Shown in pieces: positions 27,698 to 38,357 of a DNA stretch of 64,000 nt. Each line of letters starts with the position of its first letter. The stretch's first letter is position 1. The stretch comes from a bacterium. Its GTDB lineage: Bacteria; Planctomycetota; Planctomycetia; Pirellulales; Pirellulaceae. Made by a program: the position numbers and the translations under genes. The stretch is taken from assembly GCA_030430075.1 (NCBI GenBank), contig JAUIGN010000001.1, positions 62,001 to 126,000 of the forward strand, given 5' to 3'. The notes under the pieces were generated by a model. It searched no databases. It had not been told where the DNA came from and saw only the letters and a program-made list of their open reading frames with translations.

Positions 27698-28015
27698 CAT
27701 ATTCCTTGATTCTGGTCGACATGCGGCCGCTGACCTGCGCAACGGGACCAATGTGGACGCGACGCGAACAGAGATCGCAGCACGCGGCAGCGTGCGGTTC
27801 CTCCCGGGTCTGGGGTCACACGAATGCCGCCCGGCGCGATGCGGCCGGTCCAGCGAGCCTCTAAGTTACCAATCCTGAGCGGTTTTGAACATGGACCCCC
27901 ACGAGCCGCTGACGGCTTTCGCCGGTGCGGTCCCGGTCTCTCACCGGCGTCTGCCGCGGCCATGGAAGAACCGGCATCCCGCCGATTTTGCCGTGCGTCG
28001 CCGGGCTCATTGGGC
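27698..28015. other. Intergenic region, no gene recognised
   Basis: A 318-base gap between the sigma factor gene and the SDR gene, both on the minus strand. No repeat family member, terminator or clear promoter was identified. Confidence 0.5.
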
Positions 28016-28765
28016 TCATTTCGTCGCGGGCCGGAGGCGGCCGCGGCAGTATCGGAGCAGCCCCAGCTCGTCCAGTTCGTCGAGCAAATCCTGGTGGGTC
28101 GGCTGACGCAGAGTCTGCGAGACTTCGTCGACGAGAATGTCGGTAAATTGTTGCCGTGCCCGCTGCAGCAACTTTCTGACATGGTCCGGCGAAATCGGTT
28201 TGGAATCCGGCACACGGTGTCGCAACATCTCCGCCAGGGCGGGCGACTTCGCATTCGGTTCCTGGGCCCGCAACTTCAGGACCGTGTAAAGGGGGTTCCC
28301 GGAAGTTCGCTCCATCTCCTGCAGGCGATCCCAGGCCCGCATCAGAAACGCGTCACGGACGACGGCAGTGAATTCCTCGTGGTCCCCGTCATCGGCACCA
28401 ACCGCCAACTGATCTTCCAGGTGTTCGATGCTGACGGGACGCGGCGCCCCGGTTTCACCCCGGCGATACCGGGAAACCAGGTTGAGCACCGAGATCTTCA
28501 TGTAGTCGCGAAAACGGCCCCGCGCTGGATCCGCGTTGCGAAACGCTTGCCGTAGAAACTGCAGGGCGAACTGCTGAAAGACCTCGTCCGCGGCATCCGC
28601 GTCACCGAGAACCTTCAGGAGATAACGATGAACGGCCGGCGCATAGCGGTCCATGATCGCCGTCTGGGCGGCGCGAACCGACGCTTCGTCCTCGCCGTGC
28701 GCATCAAGGACCTGCGTCCAGATCGTCGAGATGCGGCTGAGGTGTTGGTCGTTGCGTGAAGTCAT
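28016..28765 (-). CDS. ECF-like sigma factor
   Basis: A 249-residue protein with sigma-70 region 2 features: YAPAVHRYLLKVLGDADAADEVFQQFALQF, then FRDYMKISVLNLVSRYRR. The C-terminal half has a region-4-like helical segment (HVRKLLQRARQQFTDILVDEV), longer than usual. It follows a Ser/Thr kinase gene with only four bases between them. Planctomycetes have many such kinase-sigma pairs, in which the kinase is thought to control the sigma factor. Its promoter targets cannot be seen. Confidence 0.82.
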   Translation of the reverse strand: MTSRNDQHLSRISTIWTQVLDAHGEDEASVRAAQTAIMDRYAPAVHRYLLKVLGDADAADEVFQQFALQFLRQAFRNADPARGRFRDYMKISVLNLVSRYRRGETGAPRPVSIEHLEDQLAVGADDGDHEEFTAVVRDAFLMRAWDRLQEMERTSGNPLYTVLKLRAQEPNAKSPALAEMLRHRVPDSKPISPDHVRKLLQRARQQFTDILVDEVSQTLRQPTHQDLLDELDELGLLRYCRGRLRPATK

Positions 28766-28769
28766 TCGA

Positions 28770-31700
28770 CTATTCTTCTCCGTTCACCTGATCCAACAAT
28801 TGGGTGAACTCGGGTACCGAGCGGACCGCTTCCAAATCCGGATCGGAGCGGAGGATCTTTTTGGCATGGGGCGGGTTGTAGAATCCGGCAGCTTCTGCCT
28901 TCTGCAACGCTTCGATGCAGCGAGTGAGGTAGCTGGTGCGTGCGTCGGACGATGCCGCTTGCGCCGCGCTCAACGCCAACAATCGGGCCATCTGGTGTTT
29001 ATACAGACCGGCCGGCTGCTCGAACGGCGGAATCTGGCCGGCAACTTCCCAGGCCGCATCGAGCGTCCCGCGGCGGGCATTGGCCAACGCGCGAAATGAG
29101 TCCCAGACGGGAAGCATCTCCGGAGCCACTTCCGCCAATTGCGACAGCAGGTCGAGGGCCTCGTCGTGATCACCCAGGTAGCTGTGCGCTTCGGAGAGGC
29201 CGGCCAGTTGTTCGACCTGCAACTCGCGGACGGCCACCGCGTCGGGCGATTGCTCCAGCAGCTTCCTGACCACCTGATCCGCCGCGGCGAATCGATCCCG
29301 GGCCGCGGGCCACTCGGCATCGTAAGCATGCAGTTGCCCGAGCTTCGATTGGGTCAGTGCGAACTTGTACGCAGGCTCCGCGCCTGCCGTCTTTTGCATC
29401 TGTTCGGCATAAATCGCGGCGCCTTGCCCGAAGGCTCGCGCGGCCGCTGCGAACAGTCCCGACCTCTCCTGAATGATGCCTCTTGTCCCCAACGCATCGG
29501 CCAATGCCACACGATATTTGGGAAGTGCGTTCGGCAGGTTGGCGAGGATTTCCCACATCTGCAGTGCCTCGTCGAGCGTCCGCAATGCTTGCTCTGGCCG
29601 CCCCTGCAACTGGTGAATGCCGACCAGGTTGTTGGTCGAAGCGGCCAGCCGAAACCGCAGCTCAGGAACCTGCGGATTGGCGACAATCAACTCCCGCGAG
29701 CGAGCGATCGAACGCTCAAAAAGGGCCCGGCCGGCTTCGAGGTCGTTCAACGTAAAGGCGTAGAACATGGCCGTTTCATGCAGACCGTGCACGAGGTCAT
29801 CCTGATACCGCAGGTTTTCAGGATGTTGTTCGGTCAACTGTTCACGAATCGGTAAGGCCAGCTCGAAGTTCTTCTTCGCTTCCTCGAAACGCCCGGTCTC
29901 CCGGTAGAGGATGGCGAGGTTGGTGTACTGCGTGGCGACCGCGGCGAGCATTTCGTGATCGCCCGGCAACTCGTGGCGCAATGCGTCGTAGCGCTGCAAC
30001 GCCTCGTCAAAACTCTGCTCGGCCGCAGCCCGATCACCGATGAGGAGCTGGGCGGTTGCCAGGCCGTTGTAGGTCCCAGCCAGCTTCTTCCGCAGTTCGA
30101 CATCTTCCGGATGCGCATCCACCAGCCTGCGTCGGATCGCCAGGCTCTCCTCCATCGAGGCCAGGGACGATTCGTAATCTCCGCGATCGCTCTCGATTTC
30201 ACCGCGGATGAAAAGGGCGGCCGCCAGGCTCCTCAGGGGCCGCGAGTCGGACGTGGACTGGCGGCGATGTGGACCAAGCACTTCGATGGAACGGTTCAAC
30301 AGGATAGAGGCTTCCTGGGGCTGGCCCAATTGCATGCGGATTTCACCAAGCCGCGCATACGCCGACCCCAGGTCGACTTGCGATGCCGAGTCGCCCTGGG
30401 CCCCGTCCACGATCTGCTGGTAGTAGTCGACCGCCTGCTGCAGCAATTCGCTGCGCAGCCCCTGCATCCCCGGCTGATTCAGGAGGAAGCTCGAAGCCAC
30501 CTGCACGAGGAATTCATCGACCGTCGCGCGGGCCACATCGCGGTTGTATTCGGCCCGTTTTCTAGCGGCTTCCGTAAGTGCCTGTTGCTGCTTGACGACG
30601 ACCAGCCCGGTGCTTGTCGCCAGCAGGGCGACCACCAGGAGGGTCGCTGCGCTGGCGACCAGCGTCCGATGCCGGCGGGTCCAGCGGGCCGCTCGCTGCA
30701 CCAGCGGTTCCGGATAGGCCGAAACCGGTTCGTCCGCCAACCAGCGTCGCACGTCGTCGGCAAACGCCTGGGCACTCGGATAGCGGTCGGCCGGTGTCTT
30801 GCCGAGCGATTTGAGGCAGATCGCCTCCAGCGCCGGGGGACAACTGGCCTGGCGTTTGCGAGGTGGCAGCGGCGGTTCCTCGACGACCCGCTGCAAGAGG
30901 GTAGCCGTATCACTCGCGGAAAACGGCCGGCTGCCGGTCAGGATCTCGTAGAGAATGACTCCCAAGCTGTAGATGTCACTTGCCGGTCCGACGTCGTCCA
31001 GCTTCCCTTGAGCTTGTTCCGGTGACATGTAGGCCGGCGTGCCGAGGATTTGCCCACGTTGCGTCTCCTCGAGATCATCACGATCGACAAAGATCTCCGA
31101 CGGACCGTCGATCTCGGACGAATCGCCCGGCTGCTCCTCGCCGACGATCTTGGCCAGTCCCCAGTCCAACACCATCACTTCGCCAAAATCGCCCATCACC
31201 ACATTCGCCCCTTTGAGATCGCGGTGGACGACCCCGCGGGAATGCGCGTAGGCGACCGCGTTGACTACCGTCAGGAACGCGTTCAGCAATTCGCGCAGCC
31301 CCAGGCGGTCCTGACGATCGGTGGGCCGGGCATCGTGGTATGCCTGGATGGCGTCGCTCAACGTTCGCCCGCGGACGAACCGCATCGTGTAGAAGGACGC
31401 CTGGTTCTCTGTGTCGCGCGGGACCAGTTCGTAGACAGGCACGATGCCCGGATGTTCCAATTGGCCGGTGATTCGCGCTTCGTCGAGGAACCTGGCGTGC
31501 AAGCCAGGGGACTGCGCCCGCTCGGGCAAGATCTCCTTGAGGGCGACTTCGCGACCCAGGTCACCATCCCGGGCCACCCAGATCCGTCCTAACCCGCCCT
31601 CGGCGTGCTGCCTGCCAAGTTCATACCGCTCGCTGGCCAGCGTCCCGCCCCGCCAGCGATCCAGACGCTGCCCTGCTTGAGACTCGTCCAGCCCGGCCAA

Positions 31701-31997
31701 CGACTGATCCACGTCGGAGTCTTCCAAGGCGGCCAGGATCTGGCGGGCTTCCAAACTGCAGGCGGACGCCAGACTCTTGGACGCATCGTGGCCGTGCCTG
31801 CGCAACTTGGCTTCCAACAGGTGCGACAGCACGTGCCGATCATCGTCGCTGATGGCTCCCCGCTCCACCATCAAGTCGGCCAGCGACTGATCCTTGCTGT
31901 TTGCCCAGGTGCTGCAGGCTTCGGCAAATCCGATCGGATCGACCAGGTCGGCCTGCAGTGCCAACACGCCGAACAACAGATTGCGGTCAGTTTCCAT
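28770..31997 (-). CDS. Membrane Ser/Thr kinase with TPR repeats
   Basis: A 1075-residue protein. A Hanks-type kinase domain spans about residues 125-420: glycine loop HAEGGLGRIW, VALKEIL lysine, VHRDLKGANVVMGDFG catalytic loop, LDWGLAKI (DFG replaced by DWG) and GTPAYMSPEQAQG. A transmembrane helix follows at about 444-467 (TLVASAATLLVVALLATSTG). The outer part consists of about a dozen TPR-like helical pairs. The first 120 residues form a short helical module. DWG is common in planctomycete kinases. It is transcribed with the sigma factor gene four bases downstream, so a signal at the TPR domain may be relayed to that factor. Confidence 0.92.
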   Translation of the reverse strand: METDRNLLFGVLALQADLVDPIGFAEACSTWANSKDQSLADLMVERGAISDDDRHVLSHLLEAKLRRHGHDASKSLASACSLEARQILAALEDSDVDQSLAGLDESQAGQRLDRWRGGTLASERYELGRQHAEGGLGRIWVARDGDLGREVALKEILPERAQSPGLHARFLDEARITGQLEHPGIVPVYELVPRDTENQASFYTMRFVRGRTLSDAIQAYHDARPTDRQDRLGLRELLNAFLTVVNAVAYAHSRGVVHRDLKGANVVMGDFGEVMVLDWGLAKIVGEEQPGDSSEIDGPSEIFVDRDDLEETQRGQILGTPAYMSPEQAQGKLDDVGPASDIYSLGVILYEILTGSRPFSASDTATLLQRVVEEPPLPPRKRQASCPPALEAICLKSLGKTPADRYPSAQAFADDVRRWLADEPVSAYPEPLVQRAARWTRRHRTLVASAATLLVVALLATSTGLVVVKQQQALTEAARKRAEYNRDVARATVDEFLVQVASSFLLNQPGMQGLRSELLQQAVDYYQQIVDGAQGDSASQVDLGSAYARLGEIRMQLGQPQEASILLNRSIEVLGPHRRQSTSDSRPLRSLAAALFIRGEIESDRGDYESSLASMEESLAIRRRLVDAHPEDVELRKKLAGTYNGLATAQLLIGDRAAAEQSFDEALQRYDALRHELPGDHEMLAAVATQYTNLAILYRETGRFEEAKKNFELALPIREQLTEQHPENLRYQDDLVHGLHETAMFYAFTLNDLEAGRALFERSIARSRELIVANPQVPELRFRLAASTNNLVGIHQLQGRPEQALRTLDEALQMWEILANLPNALPKYRVALADALGTRGIIQERSGLFAAAARAFGQGAAIYAEQMQKTAGAEPAYKFALTQSKLGQLHAYDAEWPAARDRFAAADQVVRKLLEQSPDAVAVRELQVEQLAGLSEAHSYLGDHDEALDLLSQLAEVAPEMLPVWDSFRALANARRGTLDAAWEVAGQIPPFEQPAGLYKHQMARLLALSAAQAASSDARTSYLTRCIEALQKAEAAGFYNPPHAKKILRSDPDLEAVRSVPEFTQLLDQVNGEE

Positions 31998-32335
31998 GAC
32001 TTCTGTCCTGAGGTGAGCGAGATTTCGAGCCGGGTGCCGGAGGCTGCTTGATCCGGCCCTATTCGAGCAGCCTGCCGCGCGGCCATCAAGCCCGCTGTAC
32101 GCGCGTCAAGCATGCGGCAAGCGAGGTCCTCCTGACGCTCGTCTGTGCTCAACCAGCCAAGTCTACTGCGAGGTCTCGGCCGGTATTCCGCGTCGAAAAC
32201 GGGCTCACCGCCCCTTCGACCAAGAAACTTGAAAATTTTCTGTCACAGTTCGACGGCCTGGGACTATTCGGAAGCAGAACACGAACGCTTGCCGTTCTTC
32301 CTCCTTCCACCACCGGCCCTATCCCAGGTAGACCC
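31998..32335. other. Divergent intergenic region
   Basis: 338 bases between the kinase gene and the giant secreted-protein gene. An open frame runs through it into the latter, but the composition and the position of the LEPR-XLL-like segment argue for a start at 32336. No promoter match was convincing. Confidence 0.5.
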
Positions 32336-35300
32336 ATGACCAAGAAGCAGCCAAATCGCAGCCCACGCAGCCGCCGTCAACTCCAGCGTCGTCATCAGAT
32401 CGAGCTGCTCGAAAATCGCCAGCTGCTGGCAGCAGACGTGAGTCAACTGGTCGCCACAGATCATCACGACCACGACCACGACCATGCGTTCGACGCCGAC
32501 CATGTCGCGGACCATGCGAGCTTCGCCCGCCACGCGATCGGCGGCGAGCTACACGACTTCTACGCGGATGACTTTGGCATTGCCAGCCAACCCGATCCGT
32601 CCCTCTCGATTGGCCCCCGCTCGATCGGCAGTCCGCTCAACAGCATCCCTCGGCTGCAGAGCAACCCCGGCGCGGCGGTGACGCTCTTTCTGGACTTCGA
32701 TGGCCACTACGAAGCGTCCTGGGGCAGCTTCTTCAATATCCACACGCCCGCCTGGGATCTTGACGGAAACCCAAGCTCCTTCAGCAACGCGGAACTGCAG
32801 GGAATGGAAGTCGTCTGGCGGAGGGTCGCCGAAGACTTTGCACCGTTCGATGTCAACGTATCGACGGTCGAGCCGAACAGTTTTGCCAATGGTGTCAGCC
32901 TGCGGGCGGCGATCGGCGGCAGCTATCTGGACTGGTACGCACCGCAGGGCGGCGGTCCAGCAGGTGGCGTAGGCTATGTGAACAGTTTCACCAGTGCCAT
33001 TCCGAACGTCGTCTATGTATTTACCGTCGATCCGGATGACACGGGCGAGGCAACCTCGCATGAACTTGGCCATGGCCTGGGCCTCTACCACCAGAGCACG
33101 TACGACGGGGCCGGCCAGATCGAGCACCAGTATCATCCTGGAAACAGCACCTGGGCTCCGATCATGGGCAACAGCTACGACCGGCCGCTCACCACCTGGT
33201 ACAACGGCCCGAACTCGAATGGCCCGGCGAGATTCCAAAGTGACATCGATATCCTGGCCGGCAGCCGCAACGGTTTCGGTCTCCGCGCCGACGACCATGG
33301 TAACTCGGCGTCCCAGGCGACGCCGCTGACGATTCACACCGGCTCGGCCAACGGTGCGGGCATCATCGAGGTCATGCAGGACGAGGACGTCTTTTCGTTC
33401 AGCAGCGACGGCGGACAGTTCGAGATCCAGATCCGCCCGGAAGACATCGGCCCCAACCTGAACATCGTGGTGTCCTTGCGTGACGGCCAGGGCAACATCG
33501 TCAGCCAGGGCGATCCGGCCGACTCGTTTGGCGCCGTCCTGCAAGGTACGCTGGCGGCCGGTGACTACACACTGACGGTTGCCAGCAGCGGCGAGTACGG
33601 CATCGTTGGCCAGTACACGATCACCGGGACCGGGCCGTTCCGGAGTTCAGGTTCCGGAAACGGCGGGATCATCGAAGGGACACTTTGGAACGACATTGAC
33701 GGCGACGGCGAAGAGGATGCCAACGAGCCGCGGTTGAGCGGTCGCACGGTTTACCTGGACCAGAACCAGAATGGCCAGCTCGACAGCGACGAAGCGCGGA
33801 CGCTGACCGGCGCCGACGGCAGCTATCGCTTCAGCCAACTGGCGAATGGCCGGTACTTCGTCGGCCACCTGCTTCCCGCGGGCTGGGAACAGACCTATCC
33901 GACCCTTGGTCAAGCGGTCGCGGCCGACACGCCGGAAGCCGGCGGCTCTCCCGCAGGCCGGATCTCTGTTGCCCGCAATGACCACGGGCAATCACTGTCG
34001 TCCACGGAAGTCCAGATCGTCCCCTCGCTCCTGGATGATGCCTCGCGATCGGCACTGCAGCAGGGCCTGGAACGAATCGTGGGTGGCCACGAAGCGACAC
34101 CGGGCGACTGGCCCTGGATGGCATCCGTGCAACTCGAAGTCGGTGCGAATGAGACCATTCACTGGTGCGGCGGGAGCCTGATCGACGACGAGTGGGTCTT
34201 GACCGCCGCCCATTGCGTCAAGAACATCCCGGTCGGAAACGGCCAGACCATTGACCTGGCCAGTGCGGACCTCAAGGTCTTGCTGGGGCAGCATCGTCAG
34301 AGCGGCACGGGTGGAGAATGGAAACAGGTCACCCGGATCATCGCGCACGAAAACTACGTGGGAACCGTGCAGGGGGCGGACATTGCCTTGCTCCGCTTGA
34401 GCTCACCCTCCAATCAACCGCAGGTTACCTTGGCGACTGCGGGCGATGCCGGGCACTTCGCTCCAGGCGTGGCGGCGACCGTGACCGGCTGGGGCGACCT
34501 CACGTCCGGCGGCAATGGGCCGGATGCACTCCACGAAGTCGAGGTCCCGATTGTCTCCAATGCGATCGCCAATCGGCCCGAATCGTACGGCGGAATCATC
34601 ACCGACTCGATGATCGCGGCCGGGTTTGCGGCCGGTGGCCGCGACTCGTGCCAGGGCGACAGCGGCGGCCCGCTGGTCGTGCAAGATGGCCAGGGCGGCT
34701 ACCTGCAGGCCGGCATCGTCAGCTTCGGGCAAGGCTGCGCCGCACCGAACAAGTACGGGATCTACACGCGAGTTGCTTCGTTCTACGATTGGGTCGACAG
34801 GAATCTGCCGGGCGGCCTGGACGACGGTGGATCCGGCGGCAACGGCGGCACCGGTTCCAGCGGCGACGTTGTCTATGTGCTCGACATCGGCGAAGTGCAA
34901 CACTGGGTCGGGGCCGACTTCGGCGACCGCCAGGCCGACTCCTCGAACAACCGGGCACCCCAGGCAAACAACGATCAGTTTGCGCTTTCCGCGGGCAACA
35001 CCCTCACCGTCGACGCCGCGCACGGTGTGCTGGCCAACGACACCGATCCGGACGGGGACACGCTGAGCGTAACGACCCTGGTCACCAGTCCGCAGCATGG
35101 CAACCTGACGATGCGAGCCGACGGTAGCTTCACCTACGAGCACGACGGGTCGGCCGCCACCCGCGACTCATTCACTTACCGGATCAGCGACGGCGAGTTG
35201 ACCGACGAAGCGACGGTTCAGTTCACGATCGACTCGGGCAACTCCGGCAACGGTCCCTTCCAAATCGTGTCGGGCGCCGCGTCGGAAGTTCACCCGGCGG

Positions 35301-38269
35301 CGGATGGATCGGTCGATGTGGCCCTGCGCTATGACGTATCGGATGGTGACGACAGTTTGACCGGCCTGACGTTACGGGTCCACTTCGATTCCAGCGAACT
35401 GAACTTTGTCACGTCCACCGATGCCCTGCCCGGCTTGTCGTCGACGCAGGTCCTTTCAGACGATGCGAATTGGGACCAGGACCCGCGGACCGACAAGTAT
35501 GTCAATCTTCTGTGGGCCGATCTGAGCGGCAATTGGCCAGGCACTGCCTTGCCCACGAACCTCGTGACCGCGTCGTTCCAACTGGTCGACCAACTGGGTG
35601 ACGGCGAGTCAACGACGCTCCGCTTGAGCGGCGAGACGGCCGTCTCGCACGAATTCCAGGGGCTCCCCATCGAGATCACTCCCGGGCCCGCCGTCACGCT
35701 GGACATCGACGGCGACGGGACGCTGCAAGCCCTGAGCGACGGGATTCTGGCCCTGCGTTACCTGGCCGGTTTCACCGGAGATGCCCTGATTCAAGGCGCC
35801 GTGGCCAGCGGTGCGACCCGCGCCACGGCGGACGAGATCTCCGCCTACCTGAACGGGGGCAGCCAGATGCTCGACGTGGACGGCGATGGCTCGACCAGCG
35901 CCCTCAGCGACGGAATCCTGGTCCTGCGTTATCTGGCCGGCTTCAGCGGCTCGGCACTGACGCAAGGCGCCATCGCTGGCGGCGCCACCCGCAGTGAGCC
36001 TGGCGAGATCTCCAGCTTCCTGGACGGCTTCCGTCCGACCTCCACCTCGCTCGTCCCGCCGGCCGGCCGACAGTCCGCGGCACCGCTGCCGGCAGGCAAC
36101 ACGCAGACGGTGACTCCGTCGTCAGCGGCGTTGGAAGTTGCCCCCGGCGGAACCTTTCAGTTCGATGTCGATTACGACACCAGCAATGGAGCCAAATCGA
36201 CCGGCCTCCGTTTGCGAATGCACTACGACTCGAGCGTGCTTACCTATCGTGACCTGCATCACGAACTAAGCTCCGGCATGTCCGGCGTGCAGGTCCTCGA
36301 CGACGACCAGAACCTCGACCAGGACGCAACGACCGACAAGTACCTCAACGTGCTGTGGGTCGACATCAACGGCAGTTGGCCTGATGTCCTGCCGAGCCGC
36401 CTGTTCACCGCGGAGTTTGAAACGAGCGACAACTTCTCGGCGGATACGGCCGTGCGGTTCACGGCGGACCCGGCCATCGGCTACACGCTGGACGCCACCG
36501 ACATCGTGGTGTCGCCGGTCCAGACGCCGGCCGCGGTGCAGCATGTGTCGGGAGTGGCTTCCACGCTTGACGCGCACATCGGGCAGGCCATCGAGGTCGC
36601 CATTCAGTATGACTCGCCGCAGTTGGCAACCGGACTTGGCCTGCGGCTGCATTACGATTCGACCGTGCTCTCCTTCGACCAACTAACCCACGTGCTGCCA
36701 AGCGGGTACAGCGGCAGCCAGGGCCCAATCGCCGATACGGCGAACTTCGACCAGGACCCCGACACGGATCAGTTCATCCTGCTGGCCTGGACCGACCCCT
36801 TGCATGCCGCTTGGCCCGGCCGTACCGGTACCAGCGAATTGCTGACGGCCCGGTTCCGAGTCGACTCGGGTGCGGCTGCCGGGGCGACCAGCCAGGTACG
36901 TTTGAGCAGCGCCTCGCATGATGCTTCACAATCGTTCGCCAGCGATCCGATTGAGCTTCGCTTCGTCGATGCCGTCACACTGGATGTCGACGGGAACGGG
37001 CTGGCCGACGCGTTGAGCGATGGGGTGACGATCTTCCGGTACCTCTCCGGGGTGCGGGGCGAAGGGCTCACGTCCGGTTCGGTCGACGCGGAAGGAAGCC
37101 GCACCGGTGCAGACGCCATCGCAACTTACCTGGCCGCAGCGGAGTCGAGCATGCTGGACGCCGACGGCGACGGAACGCTCGAGGCAAGCACCGACGGGCA
37201 GTTGCTCCTCCGCTACCTGTTCGGTTTTCGGGGGGCCCCCCTGGTCGACTCGCTGGACTTGACCGGCACTCGAACGGCTCCTGATGAGATCGCCAGCTTC
37301 CTGGACGGCTTCCTGCCCCGAGCCTCCGCGCAGACCGACCCTACGGCCGACGAGGGGACGCAGGTGATCGTCAGCAATCCTTCACGATGGGAGGCCGCGC
37401 CGGGTGAAACTATCTCGGTCGACGTTGCGTATGTCGCTTCCCCGCGGAATCCGATCACCGCCGGGGCGGCCGTTCGCTTGCACTTCGATTCGTCCCAGTT
37501 GTCGTTTGGTTCGGTGACGGGCCGCGACGATCTGGTCGCGGTCGGCCAACCGAGGCCGGATGTCAATGACCTTGATCGCGACCCGGCAACCGACTCGTAC
37601 GTCCTGCTGGCATGGTCCGACGTGGTGGCCGAATCCGTCGACGGTCAGGAGCAAGGCCCCCAAGTCACGGCGACACTGACCGCCACTGCGGATTTCTCAC
37701 GTTCCACGCACGTCAACCTGAGCCGCAGCGCGGGGCCCCTGGGCTGGAACCTGGACACCCAGGGCATGGAACTCCGCTCGCTGCGCGGCCACACCAACTG
37801 GGAAGAGGCGGCAGACGTCAATTGGGACGGCTACGTGGCGCCAAGCGACGTGCTGAAAATCGTGAATTCGATCAACCGCGAGGGTCCTCGCCGGTTGCCG
37901 GAGCTGCGCGATCGCGGTGACAGCTTCCTGGACGTCAACGGCGATGGTCTGCTCACCCCCTTGGACGCCCTGACCGTCATCAATCGACTGAACGACGACT
38001 TGGGGCAAACCGCGGCGGACGCCGTAACGCCGCACGCCGCCACCGTGGAAGACTCGAGCGACGTCGCGCGACATGCCACGCCAGCCGTCGTGGATCTTAC
38101 CTCCCTGCTGGCGGTCGATCCTGTCCGCCGAAACGGTGGTGCCCCGCAACGCGAAACCACCCTGGCCCATCGGTACGCGATCGAGGAGTTGGAATGCGAC
38201 CGCTCCCAACACCATGTCGCACTGGAAGAAATCCTCGATCTTCTTACTGCAGATCAACCGCAGGCATAG
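32336..38269 (+). CDS. Giant secreted dual protease with dockerin-like repeats
   Basis: A 1977-residue protein. It opens with a basic segment and RRHQIELLENRQLLAAD, a variant of the planctomycete LEPR-XLL export/surface signal. A His/Asp-rich tract (about 41-67) follows. A zinc metalloprotease domain carries HELGHGLGLYH (242-252). Next come a PPC domain (about 340-436), an SdrD-B-like domain (about 440-525), and a trypsin-type domain (about 581-820) starting IVGGHEATPGDWPW with the triad visible in TAAHC, DIALLRL and GDSGGP. A cadherin-like tandem unit (about 874-965) is followed by four related cohesin-like modules (HFDSSELNF, MHYDSSVLTY, LHYDSTVLSF, LHFDSSQLSF). Dockerin-like DxDGDG pairs are interspersed, and a dockerin repeat sits near 1828-1895. 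It is probably a cell-surface or secreted protease; targets are unknown. Confidence 0.88.
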   Translation: MTKKQPNRSPRSRRQLQRRHQIELLENRQLLAADVSQLVATDHHDHDHDHAFDADHVADHASFARHAIGGELHDFYADDFGIASQPDPSLSIGPRSIGSPLNSIPRLQSNPGAAVTLFLDFDGHYEASWGSFFNIHTPAWDLDGNPSSFSNAELQGMEVVWRRVAEDFAPFDVNVSTVEPNSFANGVSLRAAIGGSYLDWYAPQGGGPAGGVGYVNSFTSAIPNVVYVFTVDPDDTGEATSHELGHGLGLYHQSTYDGAGQIEHQYHPGNSTWAPIMGNSYDRPLTTWYNGPNSNGPARFQSDIDILAGSRNGFGLRADDHGNSASQATPLTIHTGSANGAGIIEVMQDEDVFSFSSDGGQFEIQIRPEDIGPNLNIVVSLRDGQGNIVSQGDPADSFGAVLQGTLAAGDYTLTVASSGEYGIVGQYTITGTGPFRSSGSGNGGIIEGTLWNDIDGDGEEDANEPRLSGRTVYLDQNQNGQLDSDEARTLTGADGSYRFSQLANGRYFVGHLLPAGWEQTYPTLGQAVAADTPEAGGSPAGRISVARNDHGQSLSSTEVQIVPSLLDDASRSALQQGLERIVGGHEATPGDWPWMASVQLEVGANETIHWCGGSLIDDEWVLTAAHCVKNIPVGNGQTIDLASADLKVLLGQHRQSGTGGEWKQVTRIIAHENYVGTVQGADIALLRLSSPSNQPQVTLATAGDAGHFAPGVAATVTGWGDLTSGGNGPDALHEVEVPIVSNAIANRPESYGGIITDSMIAAGFAAGGRDSCQGDSGGPLVVQDGQGGYLQAGIVSFGQGCAAPNKYGIYTRVASFYDWVDRNLPGGLDDGGSGGNGGTGSSGDVVYVLDIGEVQHWVGADFGDRQADSSNNRAPQANNDQFALSAGNTLTVDAAHGVLANDTDPDGDTLSVTTLVTSPQHGNLTMRADGSFTYEHDGSAATRDSFTYRISDGELTDEATVQFTIDSGNSGNGPFQIVSGAASEVHPAADGSVDVALRYDVSDGDDSLTGLTLRVHFDSSELNFVTSTDALPGLSSTQVLSDDANWDQDPRTDKYVNLLWADLSGNWPGTALPTNLVTASFQLVDQLGDGESTTLRLSGETAVSHEFQGLPIEITPGPAVTLDIDGDGTLQALSDGILALRYLAGFTGDALIQGAVASGATRATADEISAYLNGGSQMLDVDGDGSTSALSDGILVLRYLAGFSGSALTQGAIAGGATRSEPGEISSFLDGFRPTSTSLVPPAGRQSAAPLPAGNTQTVTPSSAALEVAPGGTFQFDVDYDTSNGAKSTGLRLRMHYDSSVLTYRDLHHELSSGMSGVQVLDDDQNLDQDATTDKYLNVLWVDINGSWPDVLPSRLFTAEFETSDNFSADTAVRFTADPAIGYTLDATDIVVSPVQTPAAVQHVSGVASTLDAHIGQAIEVAIQYDSPQLATGLGLRLHYDSTVLSFDQLTHVLPSGYSGSQGPIADTANFDQDPDTDQFILLAWTDPLHAAWPGRTGTSELLTARFRVDSGAAAGATSQVRLSSASHDASQSFASDPIELRFVDAVTLDVDGNGLADALSDGVTIFRYLSGVRGEGLTSGSVDAEGSRTGADAIATYLAAAESSMLDADGDGTLEASTDGQLLLRYLFGFRGAPLVDSLDLTGTRTAPDEIASFLDGFLPRASAQTDPTADEGTQVIVSNPSRWEAAPGETISVDVAYVASPRNPITAGAAVRLHFDSSQLSFGSVTGRDDLVAVGQPRPDVNDLDRDPATDSYVLLAWSDVVAESVDGQEQGPQVTATLTATADFSRSTHVNLSRSAGPLGWNLDTQGMELRSLRGHTNWEEAADVNWDGYVAPSDVLKIVNSINREGPRRLPELRDRGDSFLDVNGDGLLTPLDALTVINRLNDDLGQTAADAVTPHAATVEDSSDVARHATPAVVDLTSLLAVDPVRRNGGAPQRETTLAHRYAIEELECDRSQHHVALEEILDLLTADQPQA

Positions 38270-38357
38270 AGCCGCAGCAGTGACGTCGCCCCGCCGGCCC
38301 GGCCGATCGGAGTCAACCCGATGGCGGCTGGCGGGGCGTCAACGATCCGGCGGGTTG

